Assembly (NCBI GenBank): GCA_002323895.1
Contig: DCQM01000104.1
Coordinates: 12,231 to 31,893 of the forward strand
Source of the DNA: Akkermansiaceae bacterium UBA1518
GTDB taxonomy: Bacteria > Verrucomicrobiota > Verrucomicrobiia > Verrucomicrobiales > Akkermansiaceae
Length of the DNA: 19,663 nucleotides
Reading direction: 5' to 3'
Shown here in pieces: positions 8,932 to 16,210 of this stretch. How positions within the stretch are numbered: the first letter of the stretch is position 1; each line of letters begins with the position of its first letter. The notes under the pieces were generated by a model. It did not search any database and had not been told where the DNA came from. It saw only the letters and a list, made by a program, of their open reading frames with translations. The position numbers and the translations under genes were made by a program.

Positions 8932-9672
8932 TCACTCTTTTTGCGGAGTTCGACGCTTAATCAAACGAATCGCCTCCTCTGCGAATCTCGTTCCCAGCTC
9001 CCGATATCCTTCCTTGGTGTAGTGGAGATCGTGGATCACTTTACCTTCAGCTTCGCGGTCATTCAAATCATCGGTATCGACCCACGCTCCGCGAGGATGC
9101 GCTTCGGCGAAGGTCTTCTGAACTTTTCGGATATTGAGGCGTCCTTCGAGGCGCTTGGGATTGTCGAGCCCGCTGTCACTGATCCTTCCAATCACAATAT
9201 TGATTTCCTTGAAGGCCAAATCCGTCTGCAACTGCTCAAGCAACTCCTTGAGGTAGGCATCGTAGGCCGTGTTGTTGAGATCTGATTCGCCCTGCATCCA
9301 AACCAAGGTTACTGTCTTTAATGGCTCTCCCTCAATCGCCGTCTTCACCTTCTTGATCAAGGGGTCGTAAAGCTCTCCCCTCACCTTCGGGACACGACCC
9401 CGCGTTGGAGGAGGATCTTCATGGTTCGTCTTGGCCCAACTACGAATCGACTGCCCGCTGCTGGCATTCTTTACAACGATGACCCCATCTTTCCCAAAGG
9501 TCTTGACCACGGCCGGAGTAAACGTGAGAGACTCATCCATTCCGGCCATGTTCGATTGACCGGAAAGGATGAACAAATTCTTCTCTTCTCTCTTCGCCTT
9601 TTCCGCTCCCACATCAGGCGTAGAAAACAAAACGATGACAAGCGTGCCTAGAACTCCTTTTTGTAATTTCAT
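8932..9672 (-). CDS. SASA/GDSL-type acetylesterase-like protein, exported
   Basis: I place the start at ATG 9672, giving 246 residues. The frame is open to 9771, but only this start puts a positively charged, hydrophobic Sec leader (MKLQKGVLGTLVIVLF) at the N-terminus, and the longer version would run across the divergent promoter region. SGNH/SASA esterase motifs are clear and more canonical than in its neighbour: FILSGQSNMAGM with Ser40, WMQGESD at 125-131, and DLHYTKEGYRELG at 215-227 with His217 as the likely catalytic base. The predicted role is hydrolysis of acyl esters on carbohydrates outside the cytoplasm. It is about 100 residues shorter than the adjacent SASA protein and diverged from it, so this is not a recent tandem duplication. 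It is transcribed divergently from the four-gene operon starting at 9794. Confidence 0.87.
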   Translation of the reverse strand: MKLQKGVLGTLVIVLFSTPDVGAEKAKREEKNLFILSGQSNMAGMDESLTFTPAVVKTFGKDGVIVVKNASSGQSIRSWAKTNHEDPPPTRGRVPKVRGELYDPLIKKVKTAIEGEPLKTVTLVWMQGESDLNNTAYDAYLKELLEQLQTDLAFKEINIVIGRISDSGLDNPKRLEGRLNIRKVQKTFAEAHPRGAWVDTDDLNDREAEGKVIHDLHYTKEGYRELGTRFAEEAIRLIKRRTPQKE

Positions 9673-9793
9673 GTGTCCGTATTGTTCAAAATAAATTCCA
9701 TCGATAGTCAGGTAGAAAACTATCATCAAAGCGATACGTTTTTCTGAGCTATAAATAGATAGACGTCTCAACCTAGGAAATTAGCATACCGGA
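9673..9793. promoter_or_regulatory. divergent intergenic promoter region
   Basis: This 121-base AT-richer stretch separates the minus-strand SASA gene from the plus-strand four-gene operon and must carry both promoters. On the minus strand, TTGATG (9729-9724) and TATCGA (9706-9701) are 17 bases apart, a plausible sigma-70-like promoter for the esterase. On the plus strand, TATAAATAG near 9750-9758 is a candidate -10 without a good -35. A short inverted repeat, GATAG (9703-9707) and CTATC (9720-9724), lies over the minus-strand promoter and could be an operator. All assignments are by eye. Confidence 0.4.
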
Positions 9794-10369
9794 ATGACAA
9801 ACAAAGTGATCGGGAAAGCTCTGATTGTAATTGGGGACGCAACTGAGACCGTAGACACTCTCTACCCCTACTACCGCTTGCAGGAGGCTGGGATTGAACC
9901 AGTAGTGATCGCTCCAGAAAAGAGGCTCTATCAAATGGTGATGCACGAAGTCCGTCCAGGCTGGACTATCACACGTGAGTGGGAGGGATATCAGCTAGCT
10001 GCTGATCTTGCTTTTTCAGAGGTGAACCCAAAAGAGTATCTCGGTATTCTATTTTCCGGCGGACGAGCACCAGAATACATTCGTGAAGATCCGGATCTTA
10101 TTCAATTAACCCAATGGTTCTTTGAGCGAAATAAACCGATTGCCAGTGTTTGTCACGGGGTTGAGATTCCCGCACGCGCGGATTGCGTGAAGGGCCGACG
10201 GATGGCAACCGTGGCAAAATGCCAGTTTGATCTCGAGATTTGTGGCGGCATATATGTCAACGAAGCCTGTGTGATCGATGGAAACCTAGTCTCAGGCAGA
10301 ACATTTCATGACAACGGGCACTATGTAGGACCTTGGATCAAGATGCTCGAGGAAGAGGCGACGAAATGA
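9794..10369 (+). CDS. DJ-1/PfpI family protein
   Basis: This gene encodes 191 residues with no signal peptide or membrane segment, so it is probably cytosolic. The DJ-1/PfpI (class I glutamine amidotransferase-like) fold is shown by KALIVIGDATETVDTLYPYY near 8-27, FSGGRAPEYIREDP at 87-100, and the nucleophile elbow ASVCHGVEIPA with Cys120-His121. The conserved acidic residue next to the cysteine is probably Glu18. Members act as proteases, glyoxalases or deglycases, isonitrile hydratases, or chaperones, and the exact reaction cannot be told here. It is the first gene of a plus-strand operon. Its stop overlaps the next start (ATGA at 10366-10369), so translation is probably coupled. The three downstream genes encode exported proteins, so a cytosolic partner here is unexpected. 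Only a weak GGA precedes its ATG. Confidence 0.9.
   Translation: MTNKVIGKALIVIGDATETVDTLYPYYRLQEAGIEPVVIAPEKRLYQMVMHEVRPGWTITREWEGYQLAADLAFSEVNPKEYLGILFSGGRAPEYIREDPDLIQLTQWFFERNKPIASVCHGVEIPARADCVKGRRMATVAKCQFDLEICGGIYVNEACVIDGNLVSGRTFHDNGHYVGPWIKMLEEEATK
10350..10358 (+). promoter_or_regulatory. ribosome binding site deciding the TIM-barrel start
   Basis: AGGAAGAGG lies seven bases before the ATG at 10366, inside the last codons of the PfpI gene. This is the only strong Shine-Dalgarno-like purine run I find in front of a gene in the window. It supports choosing 10366 over an upstream in-frame ATG at 10333. Confidence 0.55.
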
Positions 10370-11274
10370 ATCGAAGAAATTTTTCAACTCTCATCGGAGG
10401 TTCCGCTCTTTTCACTTCTGCGAGGGGCCTAGAACAAGAATGGTCGCCCCGCTATGTCATGTCATCAGCGATGTATGGAACTATGCCTCTTGATCATGTT
10501 TTATCAGAGGTAGTAAAAACAGGCAGTGAATCGGTAGATATTTGGCGCAAAGTTCATGCGACTCATCGCGAGCAAATCAGCAAAATCGGAGATGAAGCTT
10601 TTCAAGAGCTCCTTAAAAAGCATCTCACCACGATGTCAGTTTCAACCTGCTATCCCCTTGGCCCTTTCCGGCAGGACAATGAGATGCGCTGGACGAAAAA
10701 GAACGGGGGCTCGATCACGGTGTGCGGCTCAGGTGGCATGGGGCCTAAAGATCCAGTAGGCCAAGAGGCTAAAAAACAAGTAAAAGCCTTTTTTGAAAAA
10801 CTGAAACCCCACTATGAACTGGCCGAAGAACTTGGTGTCACCATGGCCATTGAAAATCACAAGAATTCAATGCTCTCTTCTCCCGATTCAATAAGATATT
10901 TTTACGAGTTAAATCCTTCGAAGAACGTCGGAGTTGCTTTCGCCCCACATCATCTTCACGACGCCATTGATCAGATTCCTGCACTACTCAGGGAAGGAGG
11001 AAACACCCACATTCCGTTCATTTATTTCCAAGAATATCATCCCTCTTCGAAAAAGAAGATGTCCGAACAGGAACAACTCAAACAACTCCCCGGGTTTGGA
11101 AACCTCGATTACATCCCCATCCTGAAAGTCCTTCGTGACATCCGATACTTGGGACTCGTAGAGATCTTTGGCCACCCGGTCCCAAGAGGAATTCCAATGC
11201 TTGGGTCCGCAGCAGAGATTACAAAAGCTATCAATACCTCAAGGGCGTATCTTGATGACTGCTTGAAAAGATGA
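10366..11274 (+). CDS. Sugar phosphate isomerase/epimerase-like TIM barrel protein, Tat-exported
   Basis: This gene encodes 302 residues from ATG 10366. That start overlaps the PfpI stop as ATGA and follows a good ribosome binding site. The N-terminus MNRRNFSTLIGG is a Tat-type leader. The remainder fits the xylose isomerase-like/AP endonuclease 2 TIM-barrel family, which usually isomerises or epimerises sugars with a bound divalent metal. Candidate metal or catalytic residues are Glu163 in TMAIENHKN, His196, His198 and Asp199 in APHHLHDA, Glu223 in YFQEYH, and Glu266 in LGLVEIFGHP. LPGFGNLDY (241-249) matches the common PGxGxLDY stretch. PVC genomes often export such proteins by Tat, consistent with extracytoplasmic sugar chemistry. 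Its own stop overlaps the cytochrome start (ATGA at 11271). The substrate is unknown. Confidence 0.88.
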   Translation: MNRRNFSTLIGGSALFTSARGLEQEWSPRYVMSSAMYGTMPLDHVLSEVVKTGSESVDIWRKVHATHREQISKIGDEAFQELLKKHLTTMSVSTCYPLGPFRQDNEMRWTKKNGGSITVCGSGGMGPKDPVGQEAKKQVKAFFEKLKPHYELAEELGVTMAIENHKNSMLSSPDSIRYFYELNPSKNVGVAFAPHHLHDAIDQIPALLREGGNTHIPFIYFQEYHPSSKKKMSEQEQLKQLPGFGNLDYIPILKVLRDIRYLGLVEIFGHPVPRGIPMLGSAAEITKAINTSRAYLDDCLKR

Positions 11275-13358
11275 TGCGGAATTTTCTATCTGCTTTATTG
11301 CTACTCACCTGGGGAGGAGCGCATGCCGAACCTCATGTCGTCGGCTACGAGCGTTTTCATTCGCGGGCTCCTTCGGCACAGGGGGGCGCGGTTCTTTTTT
11401 CTGAACTTGGCTGCGCCAATTGCCACGGAGGTTTCCAAGTTATCATTCCCCGGAAAGGTCCTTCCCTCGAAAACCTATCAAGTAGGGTAAGTCATGATTG
11501 GGTCATACAATTTCTTCAGAATCCCGAGACTAGCCGTCAAGGATCCACCATGCCGCACATGGCACATGGCCTCGTTGAACAAGACATTGATGCCATCGTT
11601 TCTTATCTAGCTACCCTTGGGAACGGACTCAAATTTAAGAAAGCCCGTCATGCCAATGCAGAACGTGGAAGCGCTCTCTATCATGAAAAAGGCTGTGTTG
11701 CCTGCCATGCTCCAACCCGTGATTTTCGTGGGCCACTAGGAAGTGGCTTAAAATTCACCTCAGCTCTAGCAGTTCCATTACCAGATCTGGGACAGAAGAC
11801 GACTCTCACCGCGCTGGAACACTTTCTCGCTGATACTTCGAAGTTTCGTCCAGATAGTCGAATGCCTCGTATTCCTCTTGAAAAACAGGAGGCCATCGAC
11901 CTTGCCGCTCATTTGCTCGACTACCAATCAAGCGATCCAAGACAAGCTCCTGATCTTATTCCCTGGCCCAAAATAGATCACGAAAAAGTCGCCCGAGGAA
12001 GATCGCTAGTCACCAAATTGAACTGTGCTTCGTGCCACGACCTACCGGAAATAAAAGTATCAAAATTACGTCCACTCGCATTGTCCTCTTCTTTTGAAAA
12101 TGGGGCCTGCATCTCAAAAAATTCTGTCAAAGGAGCACCCCACTATCGCCTCACTGAAACACAACGCACATCCCTAGCTCTTTATTTTAAGGGAAACAAA
12201 ACTGCCCCGCCAAATTCTTTGAAGGGTCATCTAAGCTTTGCCGCTATGAATTGTTACGCCTGCCACAGCCGCGATGGAAGAGGCGGTCCGGTCCCAGAGG
12301 TTGATTCTTTCTTCATCGGTAACAAAAGCCTTGGTGACTCAGGCCGCGTTCCTCCACCCCTAACTGGCATTGGTCATAAACTTCAATACGACTGGCTGGC
12401 AGGGGTGTTGGAAGGACGCAAAGATCGCCAGGTTCGTCCTTATTTAAAAACCCAGATGCCAGCCTATCCGGCCCATGCGGAGATTCTCGCAAAGTGGCTC
12501 GCTGAGCTTGATTCCGATCCACGGGCACAACCCATCATCCTAAATTCAAAGCACACCGAAATGGGGGGTAAGCTCCTAGGCAATCAGGGCGGCGTCAACT
12601 GTATCACCTGCCACAGCTGGGGGGATCAACAATCACTCGGGATTCCGGCTCTGGATATTAGTTCACTTGATCAGCGAATTCAACCCAGCTGGTTCCGCTC
12701 CTATCTTCTCGACCCTTCCAGCTATCGCCCTGGAACGCTGATGCCCTCTTTTTGGCCTAAAGGCCAATCCTCCATTCGCAATATTCTTGATGGCGACACG
12801 GAACACCAGATCGCCGCCATTTGGGGATTCATCAAAGCAGGAAAAGGCTCACCACAGGGATTTCCAGTTCAGCATAACAGCCGCTTTGAACTTGTACCGC
12901 AAACCACTCCTATCATCCAGCGTACTTTCTTCGAGAAGACAGGAACAAAGGCCATCTTGGTGGGATTCCCAGGAGAAATTCATCTCGCTTACGATGGAAT
13001 GAAATCACAACTATCACTAGTCTGGAGGGGACAATTTTTCGATGCCTATGGCACCTGGTTCTCAAGATTTGCGCCATTTGAAAAACCTTTAAGTAGCGAA
13101 GTCTATCCAGTTAGTAATACCGGGCTCGAAGTATCACGTTTCCGGGGCTACACGATCGGCCCTCATGGTAACCCCACGTTTTTATCCAGTCGGGTCAATC
13201 AAACCATCAAAGATAGCTATTGGATTAAAGGCGAAAAGTTGATCCGGATGGTGAAGTGGGACCAAGGAACATCTCCGCAAGTCGCGCATCCGGCAGGATT
13301 GCAGGTTGAAACAATCACGGGCGAACGCAGCATCAAATATATTTATTCATGGAAATGA
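11271..13358 (+). CDS. Exported pentahaem c-type cytochrome
   Basis: This gene encodes 695 residues with a Sec signal (MMRNFLSALLLLTWGGAHA). Five haem c attachment motifs are visible: CANCH (48-52), CVACH (142-146), CASCH (252-256), CYACH (328-332) and CITCH (444-448). Met-Pro motifs typical of the sixth haem ligand occur at M94, M198, M396 and M491. That leaves four for five haems, and none lies between the third and fourth sites. Residues about 548-695 form a non-haem C-terminal domain (FFEKTGTKAILVGFPGEI, WRGQFFDAYGTWFSRF, RFRGYTIGPHGNPTF) of a type I associate with large PVC cytochrome-dehydrogenase proteins. It would accept and relay electrons in the periplasm. It is joined by ATGA overlaps to both neighbours, the next being a propeller dehydrogenase-like protein, its likely electron donor. 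ATG at 11274 is an alternative start. Confidence 0.92.
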   Translation: MMRNFLSALLLLTWGGAHAEPHVVGYERFHSRAPSAQGGAVLFSELGCANCHGGFQVIIPRKGPSLENLSSRVSHDWVIQFLQNPETSRQGSTMPHMAHGLVEQDIDAIVSYLATLGNGLKFKKARHANAERGSALYHEKGCVACHAPTRDFRGPLGSGLKFTSALAVPLPDLGQKTTLTALEHFLADTSKFRPDSRMPRIPLEKQEAIDLAAHLLDYQSSDPRQAPDLIPWPKIDHEKVARGRSLVTKLNCASCHDLPEIKVSKLRPLALSSSFENGACISKNSVKGAPHYRLTETQRTSLALYFKGNKTAPPNSLKGHLSFAAMNCYACHSRDGRGGPVPEVDSFFIGNKSLGDSGRVPPPLTGIGHKLQYDWLAGVLEGRKDRQVRPYLKTQMPAYPAHAEILAKWLAELDSDPRAQPIILNSKHTEMGGKLLGNQGGVNCITCHSWGDQQSLGIPALDISSLDQRIQPSWFRSYLLDPSSYRPGTLMPSFWPKGQSSIRNILDGDTEHQIAAIWGFIKAGKGSPQGFPVQHNSRFELVPQTTPIIQRTFFEKTGTKAILVGFPGEIHLAYDGMKSQLSLVWRGQFFDAYGTWFSRFAPFEKPLSSEVYPVSNTGLEVSRFRGYTIGPHGNPTFLSSRVNQTIKDSYWIKGEKLIRMVKWDQGTSPQVAHPAGLQVETITGERSIKYIYSWK

Positions 13359-14896
13359 GAAATTTGAATCGGCGCCTTCTCGATCAACCTAAAAAAGCCA
13401 AGGTGCGACTCCAGCTTGCAGTTATCTCGATGACATTGGTCACTCAGGCAGAAGAAACCAAAATTCCCAGATCATACGAGCGCTTCGAAATCCTCGCCGC
13501 AGGTGGGGAAAAAGATTCCCGCGATCCAGCATGGGCACCCAGTAAGGGTATCCCCATGGAAGTGAGTGGCATGGAATGGATTGGGGACAAGTTGGCAGTT
13601 TGTATTCGCAAGGGAGAAATCTGGATGCTCGAGAATCCCTTGTCTACCGATCGTAATAAAATCAATTTCAAGCTCTTCGCTTCCGGACTACATGAACCGC
13701 TTGGATTGCTAAAAGATGGGAAGGATCTCTTGGTGGCCCAACGAGGTGAAGTAACACGTCTCCGAGATAGCAATAATAATGGAGAGGCGGATGCTTATCT
13801 CACCGAGTGTGACGGCTGGAATGTCTCGGGCAACTACCACGCCTATGCTTACGGCCCAGCTCGCGACGGAAATGGCAACCTCTGGGTGTCCCTCAACCTA
13901 GGCATGGGAAAGCTAGCAAACAATCACATCGGCTGGCGTGGTTGGGCTGGAACGATTGGCAAGGACGGCTCCTTCCAGCCCAAAGCCTTAGGGATGCGTT
14001 CGCCTTCTGGGATGGGAGCAAATTTGAAAGGGGACTTATTCTTCTCGGACCAACAAGGGACCTGGATTCCCGCCACTCCAATTTACCATCTCAGGCCCGG
14101 CGTCTTTTATGGAAATCAGGAATCGCTCGCCAGTCTCAAGTCGCCAGAAGCTCCCTTTGAAATGAAGGTGATTCCCGAGCCTAATCAAGATTATGGAGAA
14201 GCGCTCACTAGCTCAGAGAGATTTGTTCCACCCGCAGTTTGGCTGCCCTACAATAAGATGGGGAGATCTGCGACTGATGTGCAAGTTATCGACCAAGACG
14301 GAAAGTTTGGTCCCTTCGACGGACAATTCCTGATCGGTGAGTTTACCAACTCCGCGGTGAATCGTGTCTTTTTGGAGGAAGTGGATGGACAGTATCAAGG
14401 GGCTTGCTTCCCGTTCTTAAATCACTTCCCCGCAGCAGTCTTGCGCCTTCAATTTGCACCTGATGGCTCGCTGTTTGTTGGAATGAGCAACCGTGGTTGG
14501 TCGTCTCTAGGAAATCGGAGTTATGGACTGCAGCGGATTACCTTTAATCAAAAAACACCATTTGCAATCAAGGAGATGAAAGCCCAGCCCGAAGGTTTCG
14601 AATTGGTTTTTACCGAGCCACTCCATCCCGATTCATTGACCCCCGAGTCACTTAAGGTGAGTAGTTTTACTTACCAATATTCCTCTCGTTACGGTGGTGA
14701 CGAAATCAATCCTGCTCGGCACAAAATCAGTGGGATTAAAACTTCCAAGGGCGGAAGATCAGTCCGCTTTAAGGTCGAAAATCTAAGAACCAACTATGTC
14801 TTTGAGCTGACCACCCAAGGGTTGAGGTCAAAGTTAGGTCAAAGGCTAAACCACCCTCAAGCTTGGTACACCCTCAACCGTATTCCAAGCGACTAG
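13355..14896 (+). CDS. Exported beta-propeller sugar dehydrogenase-like protein (sorbosone/PQQ-type fold)
   Basis: This gene encodes 513 residues from ATG 13355, which forms ATGA with the cytochrome stop; ATG 13349 would add two residues. A basic, rather long Sec leader (about 1-32, ending in LVTQA) is followed by a six-bladed propeller region (about 40-400). Its features are SGMEWIGDKLAVCIRKGEIW, GLHEPLGLLKDG, a calcium-loop-like DSNNNGEADAY (about 138-148), and GDLFFSDQQGTWIPATPIYH. The last ~110 residues (GFELVFTEPLHPDSL to the end) look like an Ig-like cap seen after PVC dehydrogenase propellers. No CxxCH is present, so electrons must leave through another protein, most simply the pentahaem cytochrome encoded just upstream. 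A sugar, aldose or alcohol substrate is inferred from family resemblance only. The cofactor could be PQQ, but PQQ ligands cannot be assigned confidently by eye. Confidence 0.85.
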   Translation: MRNLNRRLLDQPKKAKVRLQLAVISMTLVTQAEETKIPRSYERFEILAAGGEKDSRDPAWAPSKGIPMEVSGMEWIGDKLAVCIRKGEIWMLENPLSTDRNKINFKLFASGLHEPLGLLKDGKDLLVAQRGEVTRLRDSNNNGEADAYLTECDGWNVSGNYHAYAYGPARDGNGNLWVSLNLGMGKLANNHIGWRGWAGTIGKDGSFQPKALGMRSPSGMGANLKGDLFFSDQQGTWIPATPIYHLRPGVFYGNQESLASLKSPEAPFEMKVIPEPNQDYGEALTSSERFVPPAVWLPYNKMGRSATDVQVIDQDGKFGPFDGQFLIGEFTNSAVNRVFLEEVDGQYQGACFPFLNHFPAAVLRLQFAPDGSLFVGMSNRGWSSLGNRSYGLQRITFNQKTPFAIKEMKAQPEGFELVFTEPLHPDSLTPESLKVSSFTYQYSSRYGGDEINPARHKISGIKTSKGGRSVRFKVENLRTNYVFELTTQGLRSKLGQRLNHPQAWYTLNRIPSD

Positions 14897-14910
14897 CATC
14901 GCAAATTCAT

Positions 14911-14934
14911 TCTAGAAGTAGCTGGGCTAGACTT
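14911..14934. terminator. possible shared terminator hairpin between convergent genes
   Basis: The 36-base gap between the propeller gene stop and the DUF1552 stop can fold as AAGT-AGC (14916-14922), a three-base loop, then GCT (14926-14928), a two-base bulge and ACTT (14931-14934). An overlapping TCTAG/CTAGA repeat (14911-14915, 14927-14931) offers a rival pairing. No convincing T run follows on either strand. Position is the main support. Confidence 0.25.
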
Positions 14935-16210
14935 AAACAAGCAAGCCATTCAATGGTCCGGTGCTATCGGCAAACTGCTTCATGCCGGTTCCCATCAACT
15001 TGGCTTGCGATAGCCATAGATTCGCCAAAGGAGTATTTTCAGGACAATTGAGGACGCGGCCTGTCTTGATCCTGCCATTGGCTGAGCCAGCCACGATAAT
15101 TGGAAGCTCATTCATGGTGTGGTCTTTCCCATCACCTAATCCTGATCCCAACGTGACCATGGAATGGTCTAAAAGCGTCCCAGCTCCCTCGCTGATCGCG
15201 TCCATTTGTTCTAATATCTCAGCGAAGAGCTCCATATAAAATCGGTCCACTTGAACCAAAAACTTTTTCACCCCTTCGTTGTCCTGCCCGTGTGTGAGCC
15301 CATGATGTGACTTGGTGAATTGTAGTTCATGGAAATGTTGTGGAGACCCCCATCTCTCGGGAGCAAGCATGAAAGTCGCTACGTGGGTCAGGTCACCCTG
15401 AAAAGCCACCACCAGCAACTTCCCCATTAACTTGATATACTCTCCACGCGTCATCGGGCCTTCGCCGGGCTCTAGGACATCCGCTCTCTTCCGCTTGCGG
15501 TAGTACTCGTTCAGCTTCTCGATCTGCATTTCGATTTCCCGCACGGAATCGAAGTATTCATCTAGCTTGCCCTTATCATGATAGGACAGATTCTTTTTAA
15601 AGTTAGAGGCATCTTCCAAAATTAAATCGGTGATGTCTTTGTTCGAATTACTCGTCTTAAAAAGTCGTTGATAGACCTTGCTTGGGTCTTTCATCGCGGT
15701 CGCAACATGCTCTGGACCATACCAAGAAATATTGTCGAGGTAGATCGACTCCTTAAGGTCCTTAAAACTATTACAATTCAACTCCAATGACCGGATCGGG
15801 GTCCGATGGCTGACCTTGTCTGCGATAAGATGATCCAGTGTCCGGTCCATCGGATAGGGCGATTTGAGTTTGCCATTTGGATCAGCCGAAGAGAGGTAGC
15901 AGGAACTGCATTGATTGTGAACATCGACTCCTCTTACATTCACCCTCGATAGTCCGGTGATCAGGGAAACTTTACTCCCCACATTTTTAAGTGGGCTAAG
16001 AGTGGGCATCGACAGAAAGTCAGAGCTGCCTTGCTCCGGGAAAAAATGATCCCTCACAAAACCCATCGGGGAATAAAACGAAGCGAAACGCAATGGCGGC
16101 TCCTTATCCTTCTTTGTCTTTGGATCAGCAGCATACATCTCCAACCAAGGGAGAGCCATCGCGCTTCCGCTGGCTCCGAGAAGAAACTTTCGTCGACCGA
16201 TTGATTTCAT
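14933..16210 (-). CDS. DUF1552 family protein, Tat-exported
   Basis: This gene encodes 425 residues, a usual length for DUF1552. The N-terminus has twin arginines in GRRKFLLGASG (5-15) and a hydrophobic stretch to about 25, so Tat export is likely. Family features include RFASFYSPMGFVRDHFFPEQ (41-60), the segment around DVHNQCSSCYLSS (96-108), TLDHLIADKVS, and a C-terminal SGLGDGKDHTMNELPIIVAG (356-375). CSSCY is a CxxC pair without the following histidine, so it is not a haem site. The function of the family is unknown. It regularly sits directly after a DUF1592 gene, as here, where the ATGA overlap at 16207-16210 implies translational coupling and a joint role. I see no Shine-Dalgarno sequence, which fits a re-initiation mode. 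Confidence 0.93.
   Translation of the reverse strand: MKSIGRRKFLLGASGSAMALPWLEMYAADPKTKKDKEPPLRFASFYSPMGFVRDHFFPEQGSSDFLSMPTLSPLKNVGSKVSLITGLSRVNVRGVDVHNQCSSCYLSSADPNGKLKSPYPMDRTLDHLIADKVSHRTPIRSLELNCNSFKDLKESIYLDNISWYGPEHVATAMKDPSKVYQRLFKTSNSNKDITDLILEDASNFKKNLSYHDKGKLDEYFDSVREIEMQIEKLNEYYRKRKRADVLEPGEGPMTRGEYIKLMGKLLVVAFQGDLTHVATFMLAPERWGSPQHFHELQFTKSHHGLTHGQDNEGVKKFLVQVDRFYMELFAEILEQMDAISEGAGTLLDHSMVTLGSGLGDGKDHTMNELPIIVAGSANGRIKTGRVLNCPENTPLANLWLSQAKLMGTGMKQFADSTGPLNGLLV

Noticed and set aside
9673..9771. N-terminal extension of the second SASA gene to 9771
   Set aside because: It would displace the signal peptide from the N-terminus and fill the divergent promoter region; the start at 9672 is more consistent.
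15907..15909. CSSCY in the DUF1552 protein as a haem c or metal motif
   Set aside because: The histidine required for haem c attachment is absent, and a two-cysteine pair alone does not support a metal site.
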